NCBI RefSeq assembly: GCF_010671605.1 | Contig: NZ_JAABOO010000001.1 | Location: 682,001-746,000 of the forward strand | DNA from: Leptobacterium flavescens | Lineage (GTDB): Bacteria > Bacteroidota > Bacteroidia > Flavobacteriales > Flavobacteriaceae | Direction of reading: 5' to 3' | Length of the DNA stretch: 64,000 nt | Shown: one piece after another, positions 9,149 to 17,975 of the stretch | Numbering within the stretch: the first letter of the stretch is position 1 | How the letters are laid out: each line of letters opens with the position of its first letter | The notes under the pieces: model-generated | What the model was told of the DNA's origin: nothing | What the model saw: only the letters and a program-made list of their open reading frames with translations | The model's database searches: none | Program-made: the position numbers and the translations under genes

Positions 9149-10456
9149 ATGATATTAGCAGCAAGTACAACAGGAACTATTGTAGCAACCGTCATTGCCT
9201 TTTTAGTGATCACACTTCTATTGGTAGGACTGCTATTATTTGTAAAACAAAAACTATCTCCATCAGGGCCGGTTAAAATTACTATCAACGGAGAGAAAGT
9301 AGTTGAAGTGGCTTCGGGTAATTCTCTATTATCTACTCTTGGAGGTGAAAAAATATTTTTACCATCTGCCTGTGGTGGTGGTGGAACCTGTATCCAGTGT
9401 GAGTGTCACGTAAATTCTGGTGGTGGAGAAGCTTTACCAACAGAAACTCCTCACTTTACAAGGAAAGAGTTACAGTCCGGTGCCCGTCTGGCATGTCAGG
9501 TAAAAGTTAAACAGGATATGGATATTTCCATTCCTGAAGAAGTATTCGGGATCAAGAAATGGGAAGCTACCGTAGTAAGAAATTACAATGTAGCATCCTT
9601 TATTAAAGAATTCGTGGTAGAGATTCCCGAAGATATGGATTATAAAGCAGGAGGATATATTCAGATCGAGATCCCTGAATGTGAGATCAAGTATTCTGAT
9701 ATCGATATCACTGCTCACCCGGAAGAGCATGAAACTCCGGATAAATTCCAGACAGAATGGGATAAATTCGGACTATGGCCGTTGGTAATGAAGAATACGG
9801 AAACCGTAGAACGTGCTTACTCTATGGCCTCTTATCCTGCAGAAGGAAGAGAGATCATGCTAAACGTACGTATTGCCACTCCGCCATGGGACCGATCTAA
9901 AAATGCATGGATGGATGTAAATCCAGGGGTAGCATCTTCTTATATTTTCTCAAGAAAACCGGGAGATAAAGTTACTATTTCAGGACCTTACGGAGAATTC
10001 TTTATCAACCCTTCGGAAGCAGAAATGCTTTATGTTGGAGGTGGAGCCGGAATGGCACCGATGCGTTCGCATTTATATCACTTATTCAAAACTCTTCAGA
10101 CAGGGCGTAAAGTTACTTTCTGGTACGGAGGTCGTTCCAAGAGAGAATTGTTCTACCTGGAGCACTTCTATGAGCTTGAAAGGAACTTCCCTAACTTTAA
10201 GTTTTACCTGGCACTGTCTGAACCGTTACCGGAAGATAACTGGACGGTAAGAGAGAGCCTGGATAGTGAAGGTGACGGATTCGTAGGTTTTGTTCACCAA
10301 TGTGTGATAGACAACTACCTGAATCACCATGACGCACCGGAAGATATAGAACTATACTTCTGTGGACCACCATTAATGAACCAGGCCGTTCAGAAAATGG
10401 GAGAAGATTTTGGTATTCCTGATGAGAATATCAGATTTGATGACTTTGGAGGATAA
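9149..10456 (+). CDS. nqrF: Na+-translocating NADH:quinone reductase subunit F
   Basis: Electron input subunit: it oxidises NADH with FAD and passes electrons through a [2Fe-2S] centre. One N-terminal membrane helix (about 10-30) is followed by a ferredoxin domain whose ligands are in ACGGGGTCIQCECH and LACQVKV, then an FAD domain with the RAYSMASYP motif and an NADH domain with YVGGGAGMAPMRSHL. The length of 435 residues is a little over the usual 407-410. A rho-independent terminator follows directly, closing the nqrABCDEF transcript. Confidence 0.97.
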   Translation: MILAASTTGTIVATVIAFLVITLLLVGLLLFVKQKLSPSGPVKITINGEKVVEVASGNSLLSTLGGEKIFLPSACGGGGTCIQCECHVNSGGGEALPTETPHFTRKELQSGARLACQVKVKQDMDISIPEEVFGIKKWEATVVRNYNVASFIKEFVVEIPEDMDYKAGGYIQIEIPECEIKYSDIDITAHPEEHETPDKFQTEWDKFGLWPLVMKNTETVERAYSMASYPAEGREIMLNVRIATPPWDRSKNAWMDVNPGVASSYIFSRKPGDKVTISGPYGEFFINPSEAEMLYVGGGAGMAPMRSHLYHLFKTLQTGRKVTFWYGGRSKRELFYLEHFYELERNFPNFKFYLALSEPLPEDNWTVRESLDSEGDGFVGFVHQCVIDNYLNHHDAPEDIELYFCGPPLMNQAVQKMGEDFGIPDENIRFDDFGG

Positions 10457-10479
10457 TTTCCTTACAGATATATTTAAAA

Positions 10480-10507
10480 GGTCGGGTTTTTAACCTGACC
10501 TTTTTTT
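10480..10507 (+). terminator. Terminator of the nqr operon
   Basis: A GGTCGGGTT / AACCTGACC stem with one wobble pair and a short T loop is followed by seven T. It lies 24 bp after the nqrF stop. Confidence 0.85.
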
Positions 10508-10511
10508 ATAC

Positions 10512-10519
10512 TATTTTTG
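10512..10519 (+). promoter_or_regulatory. -7 box of the 118-residue protein/apbE unit
   Basis: TATTTTTG matches TAnnTTTG and follows the nqr terminator at once. The ATG of the next gene is 7 bp downstream, so the transcript has a very short leader or none. Confidence 0.55.
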
Positions 10520-10526
10520 CAGGGCT

Positions 10527-10883
10527 ATGGAAACACTGACAGAACAGGAATTACATTATCTGGTAATGAATATTGCGGGCAAAGAATTACAAAAAGCGGG
10601 CTTCGAGTTCCTTTCTGTAAACAGCAAACTCAAAAAAGATCCGCAATTTGTGTGCTTAAAGGAAAAAAAATTGCATTTCGTAGTGGTAAAAGCGGTATCA
10701 CATCCTAATGATCCCACTCAATACGATACAATTTATATGGAAACCATAAAAGAACACGCATTAAAGTTCAACGCCAGAGCCTATTATGTCGGTGTCGGGA
10801 TCAGTAATGCCGAAGACCCTTTAAAGCCTGTATACAAAAATGAAAAATATGTGGTCAGATATAGTGGACTTATCGAAATCTAA
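10527..10883 (+). CDS. Conserved hypothetical protein between nqrF and apbE
   Basis: A 118-residue soluble protein without signal peptide or membrane segment. The alternation of a helical start, then LKKDPQFVCLKEKKLHFVVVKAV followed by a second helix and the strand ARAYYVGVGIS looks like a small alpha/beta fold of the restriction-endonuclease or YraN type. That is a visual impression only. From memory, homologues in Bacteroidota are sometimes labelled NqrF because of the location; there is no Fe-S, FAD or NADH motif here, so that name is not justified. It overlaps the apbE frame by 44 bp, so the two are probably translated together. Confidence 0.75.
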   Translation: METLTEQELHYLVMNIAGKELQKAGFEFLSVNSKLKKDPQFVCLKEKKLHFVVVKAVSHPNDPTQYDTIYMETIKEHALKFNARAYYVGVGISNAEDPLKPVYKNEKYVVRYSGLIEI

Positions 10884-11916
10884 ATTCTTTAGCAGGGGAT
10901 TGCTTCTTATATCCCTTTTTCTCTTTATCTCCTGTAAAAAGGAAACTTCGCCCCCTAAAACATCTTCTTTTATTGTCACCACAGGTTTTGCTCTGGGCAC
11001 TTCCTATAGTATAAAGTATGAAAAAGCAGATGGAATCACCGATCTTCAGAAGGAGATCGAAGATATCATCAGCAAGATCAACAAATCTATGTCTACCTAT
11101 ATCCCTACTTCAGATATCTCCAGGGTTAACAAAGGAGATTCTACTGTAGTGATCGACTCCTATTTCCGGGAAGTATTCTTAAAATCGAGAGAAATATGGG
11201 AAAAGACAGACGGAAGCTTCGACCCTACCGTCGGAAGCCTGGTCAATGCATGGGGATTTGGCCCTGGGGAAGAACTGCCTAATATATCGCCGGAACAGGT
11301 AGACAGCATTATGGAATATGTAGGCTTTGACAAACTAAAGCTTACGCAAGATCAGAAGATCCGGAAGAAACACCCGGAGATCTATATAGATTTTAATGCT
11401 GTAGCCAAGGGGTATACCATCGATCTGATAGGAAGATTGTTTGACGATCACAACATAGAGAACTACCTGATAGAACTGGGAGGTGAAATACTGACCAAAG
11501 GCAGAAATACAGAGCTCGGGAAAGACTGGATCCTGGGGATAGATGATCCGCGTCAGGAATCGACAAATCAACGAGATCTGCTAACTACCATCCGGTTAAA
11601 AAACCAGGCAATGGCTACATCGGGTAATTACCGTAAGTTCAGGATAGACCCTGAAACCGGTGAAAAATACGTTCACACCGTTAATCCCAAGACAGGTTAC
11701 ACTCAAAAAAGCAATGTATTAAGTGTTTCGGTAGTAGCATCTACCTGTATGGAAGCAGATGCTTATGCTACGGCTTTTATGGCTATGGAACTGGAAAAAA
11801 CCAAGGCCCTGCTTACGGCCCTTCACAATATTGAAGTTTATATTATCCTGGCCGGTGAAGGCGATACGGTAAAAACCTTTGCCACAGAAGGTTTTACTTC
11901 TCTTTTGACGGATTGA
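10840..11916 (+). CDS. apbE: FAD:protein FMN transferase lipoprotein
   Basis: Attaches FMN from FAD to threonine in NqrB and NqrC outside the cytoplasmic membrane, so it completes the pump encoded just upstream. The 358-residue protein opens with a hydrophobic stretch and the lipobox LFISC at about residues 28-32, so it is a lipoprotein. Family motifs include GTSYSIKY, YIDFNAVAKGYTIDLI, YLIELGGEI and MATSGNYRKF, and the metal-binding HTVNPKTGYT segment near residue 280. The start is ambiguous: the ATG at 10840 gives a long polar leader, and the ATG at 10849 is also possible. Either start overlaps the preceding gene. Confidence 0.95.
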   Translation: MKNMWSDIVDLSKSKFFSRGLLLISLFLFISCKKETSPPKTSSFIVTTGFALGTSYSIKYEKADGITDLQKEIEDIISKINKSMSTYIPTSDISRVNKGDSTVVIDSYFREVFLKSREIWEKTDGSFDPTVGSLVNAWGFGPGEELPNISPEQVDSIMEYVGFDKLKLTQDQKIRKKHPEIYIDFNAVAKGYTIDLIGRLFDDHNIENYLIELGGEILTKGRNTELGKDWILGIDDPRQESTNQRDLLTTIRLKNQAMATSGNYRKFRIDPETGEKYVHTVNPKTGYTQKSNVLSVSVVASTCMEADAYATAFMAMELEKTKALLTALHNIEVYIILAGEGDTVKTFATEGFTSLLTD

Positions 11917-12012
11917 TCTCTTTTAGTAATCGTTTTTTATAGGTATTGGGAGTTATTCCGATAAAGACAGTGTGCAGTTTAACTGGAATACTCGCGATAA
12001 GGGTCATTAAAA

Positions 12013-12777
12013 TTATTTGGTACAAATCGGGAGGATCTCTCCTTTTGCCAGGCGATAATTGTCTATTTCGCTCTCCGAAAGCGTAGCAGTATAATCAACC
12101 TCGTTTACTTTAAAACCTATGCTTCTCAGTTTGTCGAAATAGTCCCTTCCGTAAATACGGACATGGTCATACTGACCGAAGACTCTGGCTCTTTCGGCCG
12201 GATCGGTTATAGAATCGTCCTCAAAAGTAGTTTCTCTGTTCAGGTCCTGCGGAATCTGGAATATTCCGGTTCCGCCGGGCTTTAGGATCCTCAGTAATTC
12301 CTGCATTGCTTTGGTATCATCGGGGATATGCTCCAATACGTGATTGCAAAAGATAATATCAAACTCATTATCCTTAAAAGGAAGGTTGCAAATATCTGCT
12401 TTTACATCCGCCAGGGGCGAATTGAGGTCTGTAGTAATATAATCGAGGTTCTTTTGCTTTCTGAATCGCTTGTAAAAAGCCTGTTCGGGAGCAAAATGCA
12501 ATACCTTTTTCGGGCTGTTAAAAAAATCGGTCTCATTTCTCAGGTACAGCCACAGAAGCCTGTGCCTTTCTAAGGAAAGTGTGCTTGGCGATAAGACATT
12601 ATCTCTTGGGTATTCATATCCGTAGGGTAGAAAACTACGGAACTTTTTATTATCGATCGGATCTGTATACCGGTTTCCTCTCAGGAAAAAACTGATAAGC
12701 GGGCGTACCAGAAAACTAATTCTGATCAGTAAAGGCCTCGGTATCCTGTTCAGGAAAAATTTAAACAGTTTTTTCAT
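12013..12777 (-). CDS. Class I SAM-dependent methyltransferase
   Basis: A 254-residue protein with a Rossmann methyltransferase core at about residues 85-190. VLHFAPEQAF stands where motif I is expected but lacks the usual glycine-rich loop; it is followed by DYITTDLNSPLADVKADI, FDIIFCNHVLEHIPDD and ILKPGGTGIFQIP, the methyltransf_11 pattern. The first 30 residues are basic and hydrophobic and may associate with the membrane. It lies 23 bp after map and is the last gene of gpmI-map-methyltransferase. The substrate cannot be told from the sequence. Confidence 0.8.
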   Translation of the reverse strand: MKKLFKFFLNRIPRPLLIRISFLVRPLISFFLRGNRYTDPIDNKKFRSFLPYGYEYPRDNVLSPSTLSLERHRLLWLYLRNETDFFNSPKKVLHFAPEQAFYKRFRKQKNLDYITTDLNSPLADVKADICNLPFKDNEFDIIFCNHVLEHIPDDTKAMQELLRILKPGGTGIFQIPQDLNRETTFEDDSITDPAERARVFGQYDHVRIYGRDYFDKLRSIGFKVNEVDYTATLSESEIDNYRLAKGEILPICTK

Positions 12778-12800
12778 CTGAAAACTGAACTGAGAATTGA

Positions 12801-13619
12801 TTAGGATGCAGCCACTTTCTGTCTGAACTCATCCTCTTCATTACTTTCAATCCCCAAAGCTTCGTAAACATATTTAAAAGTGGAAAGTAATTCGGGTTTT
12901 CCGTTAACGATGGCCACATCATGTTCGAAATGAGCACTTGGCTTCCCGTCTGCAGTTAGGATGGTCCATCCGTCTCTGAGTTGTTTGATACGGTGGGTTC
13001 CGAGGTTGATCATAGGTTCGATAGCTACTACCATTCCTTCGACGAACTTTTTACCTCTGCCTCTTCTTCCGTAATTAGGCATTTCCGGATCTTCATGCAT
13101 TTTTCTTCCCAGGCCATGGCCTACCAGTTCTCTTACCACTCCGTATCCTCTGCTCTCACAGTATTGCTGAATGGCGTATCCTACATCTCCCACACGGTTA
13201 CCGGCTCTGAATTCCCGGATCCCTACATAAAGTGATTCCTTGGTGGTTTTTAAAAGTTCTTTGGTTTCTGCTGCTACCTCCCCTACTTCAAAAGTATAGG
13301 CGTGATCTCCGTAAAAACCATTTTTAAGTGCTCCGCAATCTATAGAAATAATATCGCCTTCCTCCAGGGGAGTATCATTCGGAATGCCGTGAACTACCTG
13401 TGCATTCGGACTCATACACAGGGTATTTGGAAAATCGTATAATCCAAGAAATCCGGGCTCTGCCCCGTGATCCCTGATAAACTCTTCTGCAATTTTATCG
13501 AGCTGTAACGTAGTTACTCCGGGTTTAACCTCGGCAGCAAGCACGCCCAGCGTCTTTGAAACAATTAATGCGCTTTCACGCATTAATTCTATCTCTTCTA
13601 GTGTTTTAATCTTAATCAT
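12801..13619 (-). CDS. map: Type I methionine aminopeptidase
   Basis: Removes the initiator methionine from new proteins; essential and cytoplasmic. The five metal ligands are visible: SIDCGAL and GDHAY supply two Asp, GHGLGRKMHE a His, VAIEPM a Glu and HFEHDVA the last Glu. The length of 272 residues is normal. The start is set at the ATG 13619 (MIKIKTLEE) rather than the TTG nine bases upstream, because that TTG lies inside the promoter box. The ATG is only six bases from that box, so the mRNA may be leaderless. Confidence 0.95.
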   Translation of the reverse strand: MIKIKTLEEIELMRESALIVSKTLGVLAAEVKPGVTTLQLDKIAEEFIRDHGAEPGFLGLYDFPNTLCMSPNAQVVHGIPNDTPLEEGDIISIDCGALKNGFYGDHAYTFEVGEVAAETKELLKTTKESLYVGIREFRAGNRVGDVGYAIQQYCESRGYGVVRELVGHGLGRKMHEDPEMPNYGRRGRGKKFVEGMVVAIEPMINLGTHRIKQLRDGWTILTADGKPSAHFEHDVAIVNGKPELLSTFKYVYEALGIESNEEDEFRQKVAAS

Positions 13620-13625
13620 ACGCTG

Positions 13626-13633
13626 CAAAGGTA
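13626..13633 (-). promoter_or_regulatory. -7 box of map
   Basis: TACCTTTG on the minus strand, between the gpmI stop and the map ATG. It would give map a promoter of its own in addition to read-through from gpmI. Confidence 0.55.
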
Positions 13634-13649
13634 AACATTCCTTTTTATT

Positions 13650-15167
13650 TTATCCGATCAGGCTTTTGCGGGTCATCTCGGAAGGTTGCTCTACTCCCAG
13701 CAACTGCAAAACAGTAGGTGCAATATCTCCCAGTATCCCGTCTTTAATACTCTTAATATCCTTATCTACCAGGATCAAAGGTACCGGATTGGTCGTATGT
13801 GCCGTATTAGGACTCCCATCTGGATTGATCATGGTATCGCAATTCCCGTGGTCGGCAATGATGATAGAAGTATAATCGTTTTCCAAAGCAGTATTAACTA
13901 CTTTAGCAGTACATTCATCTACCACTTCACAAGCTTTAACAGCTGCTTCCATAATACCCGTATGCCCTACCATATCCGGATTGGCAAAATTCAGGCATAC
14001 AAAATCAACTTCCCCTTTCTCCAGTTCCGGAACAATAGCATCCCTGATATCATAGGCACTCATTTCGGGCTGAAGATCATAGGTCGCCACCTTTGGAGAA
14101 GGACAAAGGATCCTTTCCTCCCCTTCGAAGGGTTCTTCCCTTCCTCCGTTAAAAAAGAAGGTAACGTGCGGATATTTTTCCGTTTCCGCTATACGGATCT
14201 GCTTTTTTCCCGCCCCGGCAAGTACTTCGCCCAGGGTCTTTTCAATATTATCTTTATCATAAACCACCTCAACTCCCTTAAAAGTCTCATCGTAGTTGGT
14301 CATGGTTACATAGTACAACTCCAGTTTCTTCATTCCAAATTCCGGAAAGTCCTGCTGGCTCAATACCTGGGTAAGCTGTCTTCCCCGGTCTGTTCTGAAA
14401 TTAAAGAAGATGATCACATCCCCTTCCTCAACCACAGCTACCGCTTTTCCGTCTTCCTGAACAACTATCGGTTTAATGAACTCGTCGGTAATTCCTTCTG
14501 CATAACTTTCCTTTATCGCCTCTACCGGTCTTTCGGTGGCCTTACCTTCTCCCTTAACCAGAAGATCATAAGCCAGTTTTACCCGTTCCCAGCGTTTATC
14601 CCTGTCCATAGCGTAGTACCTCCCGATCACAGAAGCCAGGCGGGCATTGCTCGACTCGAGATATGCTTCCAGATCTTTAATAAAGCCTTCACCACTTTGC
14701 GGGTCTACATCCCTTCCGTCTGTAAAAGCATGAATATAGCTCTGTTCCACACCAAAGTCATCTGCCGCCTTAATTAATCCTTTAAGATGATCTATATGAG
14801 AATGTACTCCCCCGTTACTCAGTAAGCCAAGGAAATGTACTTTTTTGCCATTGTTCTTTGCATAGGAAAAGGCATCTGTAAGCGTCTTTTCGTCTTTAAG
14901 TGTGTCTTTTTCCACAGCAAGATTGATCTTAGCTAGATCCTGATAAACGATCCTTCCTGCTCCCAGGTTCATATGTCCCACTTCGCTATTTCCCATCTGC
15001 CCTTCCGGTAAACCGACATTCATTCCGTCGGTAAGAAGATTGGCATTAGGATATACCCCGTAAAGAGAATCCATAAAGGGTGTGTTTGCGCGATCTATAG
15101 CAGATATTTCCGGATCTGGAGATTTTCCCCAGCCGTCCAGGATAAGCAGTATTACTTTCTTGTTCAT
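13650..15167 (-). CDS. gpmI: 2,3-bisphosphoglycerate-independent phosphoglycerate mutase
   Basis: Interconverts 3- and 2-phosphoglycerate in glycolysis and gluconeogenesis using two Mn2+ ions. The 505 residues have the normal length. The N-terminal LILDGWGKSP supplies a metal-binding Asp, QMGNSEVGHMNLGAGR holds the serine that is phosphorylated, HIDHLKGL and AFTDGRDVDPQSG belong to the transferase domain, and IIADHGNCDTM near the C-terminus supplies further metal ligands. It is first in a unit with map and a methyltransferase and has a clear -7 box upstream. Confidence 0.96.
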   Translation of the reverse strand: MNKKVILLILDGWGKSPDPEISAIDRANTPFMDSLYGVYPNANLLTDGMNVGLPEGQMGNSEVGHMNLGAGRIVYQDLAKINLAVEKDTLKDEKTLTDAFSYAKNNGKKVHFLGLLSNGGVHSHIDHLKGLIKAADDFGVEQSYIHAFTDGRDVDPQSGEGFIKDLEAYLESSNARLASVIGRYYAMDRDKRWERVKLAYDLLVKGEGKATERPVEAIKESYAEGITDEFIKPIVVQEDGKAVAVVEEGDVIIFFNFRTDRGRQLTQVLSQQDFPEFGMKKLELYYVTMTNYDETFKGVEVVYDKDNIEKTLGEVLAGAGKKQIRIAETEKYPHVTFFFNGGREEPFEGEERILCPSPKVATYDLQPEMSAYDIRDAIVPELEKGEVDFVCLNFANPDMVGHTGIMEAAVKACEVVDECTAKVVNTALENDYTSIIIADHGNCDTMINPDGSPNTAHTTNPVPLILVDKDIKSIKDGILGDIAPTVLQLLGVEQPSEMTRKSLIG

Positions 15168-15187
15168 CGGTCGTTTTTTTCAAAACG

Positions 15188-15195
15188 CAAAGATA
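15188..15195 (-). promoter_or_regulatory. -7 box of gpmI
   Basis: TATCTTTG on the minus strand, an exact TAnnTTTG match, 20 bp upstream of the gpmI ATG. Confidence 0.6.
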
Positions 15196-15435
15196 CTAAT
15201 TAGGCCGAAGCGGAGGTATTTCCTGTTTTCTTTTATCATTTTGACAAAAAAGCGGCTTGTTTCTTGAAAAGTATGCGATTTAGGGCCTTTTCAAAGGGCT
15301 AATTTTAACATATCGGGGCAATAAGCGTTAAATTTTTGTTATTTAGGCCCTCAATCTGTTACAGATTTAAAATCTCGTCGTCACTTAGATACACCATCAT
15401 GTAAACATTCATTAATCAATTAATCTTCATTCATC

Positions 15436-15828
15436 ATGAAAAAAACTGTTTTTCTTTTAGCAATTGCGTTTGCCGCCGTGAGTTTTTCCGCGCGGGCAAA
15501 CACTGAAATGTCACCTATCCATAGTGAAGGTACTGAAATTACCACCGATGTTGGCATCAATGCATTTTGCATGGCCATAGCGAAAGGTGATATGGAAACT
15601 GTTAAAAAATTAATTGAACAGGGAGAAAATGTAAATAAGAAATCCCGCGGAATGACACCTGCCATGTGGGCAGCCCGTTATAACCGTGTGGAGATCCTAA
15701 AGCTTCTCATCGATAAGGGAGCGAATTTACATTTGAGATCTAATCAGGGGTTCAAAGCCCTGAAGTACGCCGAAGCCGCTGGAGCAAAAGAGGCGATGCA
15801 AGTCATCAAAAATGCTCTGAATACCTAA
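15436..15828 (+). CDS. Small exported ankyrin-repeat protein
   Basis: A 130-residue protein with a signal peptide of about 21 residues (AVSFSARA) followed by about three ankyrin repeats. Seen are NAFCMAIAKGDMETVKKLIEQG, then MTPAMWAARYNRVEILKLLIDKGAN, then a capping repeat FKALKYAEAAGAKEAMQVI. Ankyrin repeats bind proteins; no partner is identifiable here. It stands alone, with a strong terminator 24 bp after the stop. Confidence 0.8.
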   Translation: MKKTVFLLAIAFAAVSFSARANTEMSPIHSEGTEITTDVGINAFCMAIAKGDMETVKKLIEQGENVNKKSRGMTPAMWAARYNRVEILKLLIDKGANLHLRSNQGFKALKYAEAAGAKEAMQVIKNALNT

Positions 15829-15851
15829 AAAAAACAAGCTAGTGAAAAAAC

Positions 15852-15877
15852 AAAACCCCGCAAATTGCGGGGTTTTT
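15852..15877 (+). terminator. Terminator after the ankyrin gene
   Basis: CCCCGCAA/TTGCGGGG hairpin flanked by AAAA and TTTTT. It can act in both directions and also faces the small minus-strand gene beginning at 16064. Confidence 0.85.
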
Positions 15878-15896
15878 ACTTTTTAAACACTTTAAA

Positions 15897-16064
15897 TTAA
15901 AAAAACGGAAAACCTGTCATTACTCTATATACAAATGCATACAATACAATACTGATACAGGCAAAGCACAGCCAACTCATTGGTTTGAGTATAGCTACAG
16001 CCGGGCCACCTATCCCCTTAAATGCATCTACATAAAGCTCTTTAAATAGTAAAAATATTCTCAT
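15897..16064 (-). CDS. Small one-helix membrane protein (possibly DUF6747-like)
   Basis: An open frame of 55 residues from the ATG at 16064 to the TAA at 15897. The N-terminal half is amphipathic and basic (MRIFLLFKELYVDAFKGIGG); the C-terminal half is a membrane helix ending in YAFVYRVMTGFPFF. The pattern recalls the short DUF6747 proteins of Flavobacteriia, as far as I remember them. It ends against a bidirectional terminator. The function is unknown. The remaining 261 bp up to the M48 gene show no further frame or repeat. Confidence 0.6.
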   Translation of the reverse strand: MRIFLLFKELYVDAFKGIGGPAVAILKPMSWLCFACISIVLYAFVYRVMTGFPFF

Positions 16065-16325
16065 ATGCTATTAATTATTATTAGTTAAACATGAAAAGCC
16101 TAATTATTTAACCATAATAATAAGGAAGTGAAATATCGGCAGGATACGGGGCTGCAATAATTAGGGGCTGTAACTAATAGCTAAGAAATATAAGGTGGTG
16201 AATTGGGGGAATTAACAGGATACAAATTTAGCAATTCCCCATACGGGATTATATAAAAAAGGATGAAACACTAAAAATTATAGATTAGTGGTATTAAAAA
16301 GCAGAAAATTCTTCCGAAATAACGT

Positions 16326-17093
16326 TTAGCGCCCTCTGTATTTGATAATGGCTTCCCTGATCTTCTGGATCCTGTTTTCGGGATCGGGATGTGTACTTTT
16401 GAACTCCGGCACCCTGTTAGGGCCCGCAGCTGCTTTCAGGATCTTCATTACACCAATAAGCTCTTCGGGGTTATAACCTGCCTTTAGCATAAAGAGCACG
16501 CCCAGTTCATCGCTTTCCAGCTCATCTCCCCTTCCGTTTTTAAGGAGGGTGTTCTGTCCTATTCCGTTTACCAGTCCCCCTGCATCGGCTCCTACCGAAG
16601 CTCCCATAGAAACTGTTTTCCAGAAATTGGTCTCTGCTATCCGTTCTGCCGAATGCCTTCCTATAACGTGGCCTATCTCATGCCCGAGTACTCCTGCCAG
16701 CTGACTCTCATTTTCCAGTTTGGAATACAATGCCATGGTAATAAAGATCTGTCCCCCGGGAAGTGCAAAGGCATTTATGGTCCTGTCATCAGCCAGAAGG
16801 TGAAAGTCATAGCGATACGGGGTTTCTCTGGCAATACTGTTCTGTACCAGTTTATTCCCGACCGCATCAACAATTGCCTGAAGGCGGTCATCCGGATGAA
16901 GGCCACCGTGCTGAGCCGCCATTTGAGGGGCGCTCTGAAGGCCAATGGCAATTTCCTGATCTGAGGTAATATCAATATTCTGGACCCTCCCCGTATAGGG
17001 ATTTTCCTGTTTATTACTGCACTTTCTAACAAATGCAAAGGCTATAATAGCTAAACCTATAAGTAATCTTATCTTTAAATTACCTCTTCTCAT
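16326..17093 (-). CDS. M48-family metalloprotease
   Basis: A zinc protease of 255 residues related to the BepA/Oma1/HtpX group. The zinc motif is HEIGHVIGRH (H138, E139, H142), with a downstream glutamate in DELESDELG (about residue 191) as the third ligand. A hydrophobic segment at residues 8-22 is a signal anchor or uncleaved signal; a cysteine at position 25 is not in a good lipobox. Relatives in the periplasm help outer-membrane protein quality control; that role is inferred only. The gene is followed by nothing on its strand for about 260 bp. Confidence 0.88.
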   Translation of the reverse strand: MRRGNLKIRLLIGLAIIAFAFVRKCSNKQENPYTGRVQNIDITSDQEIAIGLQSAPQMAAQHGGLHPDDRLQAIVDAVGNKLVQNSIARETPYRYDFHLLADDRTINAFALPGGQIFITMALYSKLENESQLAGVLGHEIGHVIGRHSAERIAETNFWKTVSMGASVGADAGGLVNGIGQNTLLKNGRGDELESDELGVLFMLKAGYNPEELIGVMKILKAAAGPNRVPEFKSTHPDPENRIQKIREAIIKYRGR

Positions 17094-17166
17094 GAGTCTG
17101 TTTGATTGGTCTGTTTAAAATTACAAAAACTTTGTTTTTATCTGTTCAGAATTTTTATCGCTTATT

Positions 17167-17895
17167 TCAAAGCAATTCCGGATTAATGTCCAGAACATTC
17201 TCCCGTCGGTATCTGTCTATAAAATCATCGCTTAAATGTTCTTTCCCCAGGAGTTCATTTTTAATAAGCATTTCTTTAATATCTATTTTCCGGTATTCTT
17301 TGAGCATAGGCCCGGAAAGCGGTTTATAGCTATAATGCCAGGGTTCGTATTTAAACCCTTTTCTGTTTCCGTTATCGGTATAGACCAGGTAAAAGCCAAA
17401 GCTTTCCGAATGCTTATCCATCCATTCCTTAAACTTGCAAAAAGGTCCGTTTCCGTGAAATTTATCCGGGATCAGGACATCTCCTTCATGTTTTCCTCTG
17501 GCATCTATAATATCCATATCGGTACCCCAATGATGCCTGGATGTCCCGGGTATGGTAGAATATTCAATGATCTTTTCAATACTTTTTACCGGGGAAAGAC
17601 CTTCTTCCGTATACTTTTTGTACTTGCGCTCATAAATAGCCTTCTGCCGGAAAAAATCTCTGTAACCCGATACAACTTCCATATCGATATTCTCTTTTTG
17701 TGCAGCTGCTTTCATTTTCACAAAAGCGTCATAGACTTCCTTTCTTACCTGAAAGCCGTCTCCATAGAGCCCGGGAGTCCCTTTTCCAATGAGTTCTTCT
17801 TCGGTAAACTGTTGCATGGCAAATAGTTGTTGAGGTAAAAGATTAATGAGCAGGGTGCCTGCCGAACTGTATTTTATAAATTTCCTTCGCTTCAT
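17167..17895 (-). CDS. D-alanyl-D-alanine carboxypeptidase, M15B (VanY) family
   Basis: A 242-residue exported peptidase. The N-terminus MKRRKFIKYSSAG plus a hydrophobic stretch resembles a twin-arginine signal. The M15 zinc ligands are in SRHHWGTDMDI (His, Asp) and PWHYSY (His), with catalytic residues around SGYRDFFRQ. Such enzymes trim the terminal D-Ala from peptidoglycan stem peptides. It precedes the M48 gene on the same strand with a 73-bp gap. Vancomycin resistance should not be inferred: there is no van cluster. Confidence 0.88.
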   Translation of the reverse strand: MKRRKFIKYSSAGTLLINLLPQQLFAMQQFTEEELIGKGTPGLYGDGFQVRKEVYDAFVKMKAAAQKENIDMEVVSGYRDFFRQKAIYERKYKKYTEEGLSPVKSIEKIIEYSTIPGTSRHHWGTDMDIIDARGKHEGDVLIPDKFHGNGPFCKFKEWMDKHSESFGFYLVYTDNGNRKGFKYEPWHYSYKPLSGPMLKEYRKIDIKEMLIKNELLGKEHLSDDFIDRYRRENVLDINPELL

Positions 17896-17975
17896 TCCGA
17901 TTCCTTATGAATATTACACAATAAATCTCTTTTGTTGAAAACGGATCTTTTGTAATAATCACATAAAATTAAGTT

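Noticed and set aside
10527-10883. Naming the 118-residue protein NqrF
   Set aside because: It lacks Fe-S, FAD and NADH motifs, and the true nqrF is complete upstream.
11896-12007. Minus-strand 37-codon frame ending in ITPNTYKKRLLK-like sequence, possibly a relic of a helix-turn-helix regulator
   Set aside because: It is too short, overlaps the end of apbE on the opposite strand and has no start context. The resemblance may be chance.
13686-14777. A 363-residue antisense open frame across gpmI
   Set aside because: It runs opposite a certain essential gene, is rich in F, I, H and S, and shows no domain. It is a shadow of the codon pattern on the other strand.
17236-17826. A 196-residue frame antisense to the VanY-like gene
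   Set aside because: Composition is shadow-like, and it overlaps a well-supported gene with zinc motifs.
17167-17895. Vancomycin resistance function for the VanY-like peptidase
   Set aside because: No van regulatory or ligase genes are present; the family is widespread in cell-wall maintenance.
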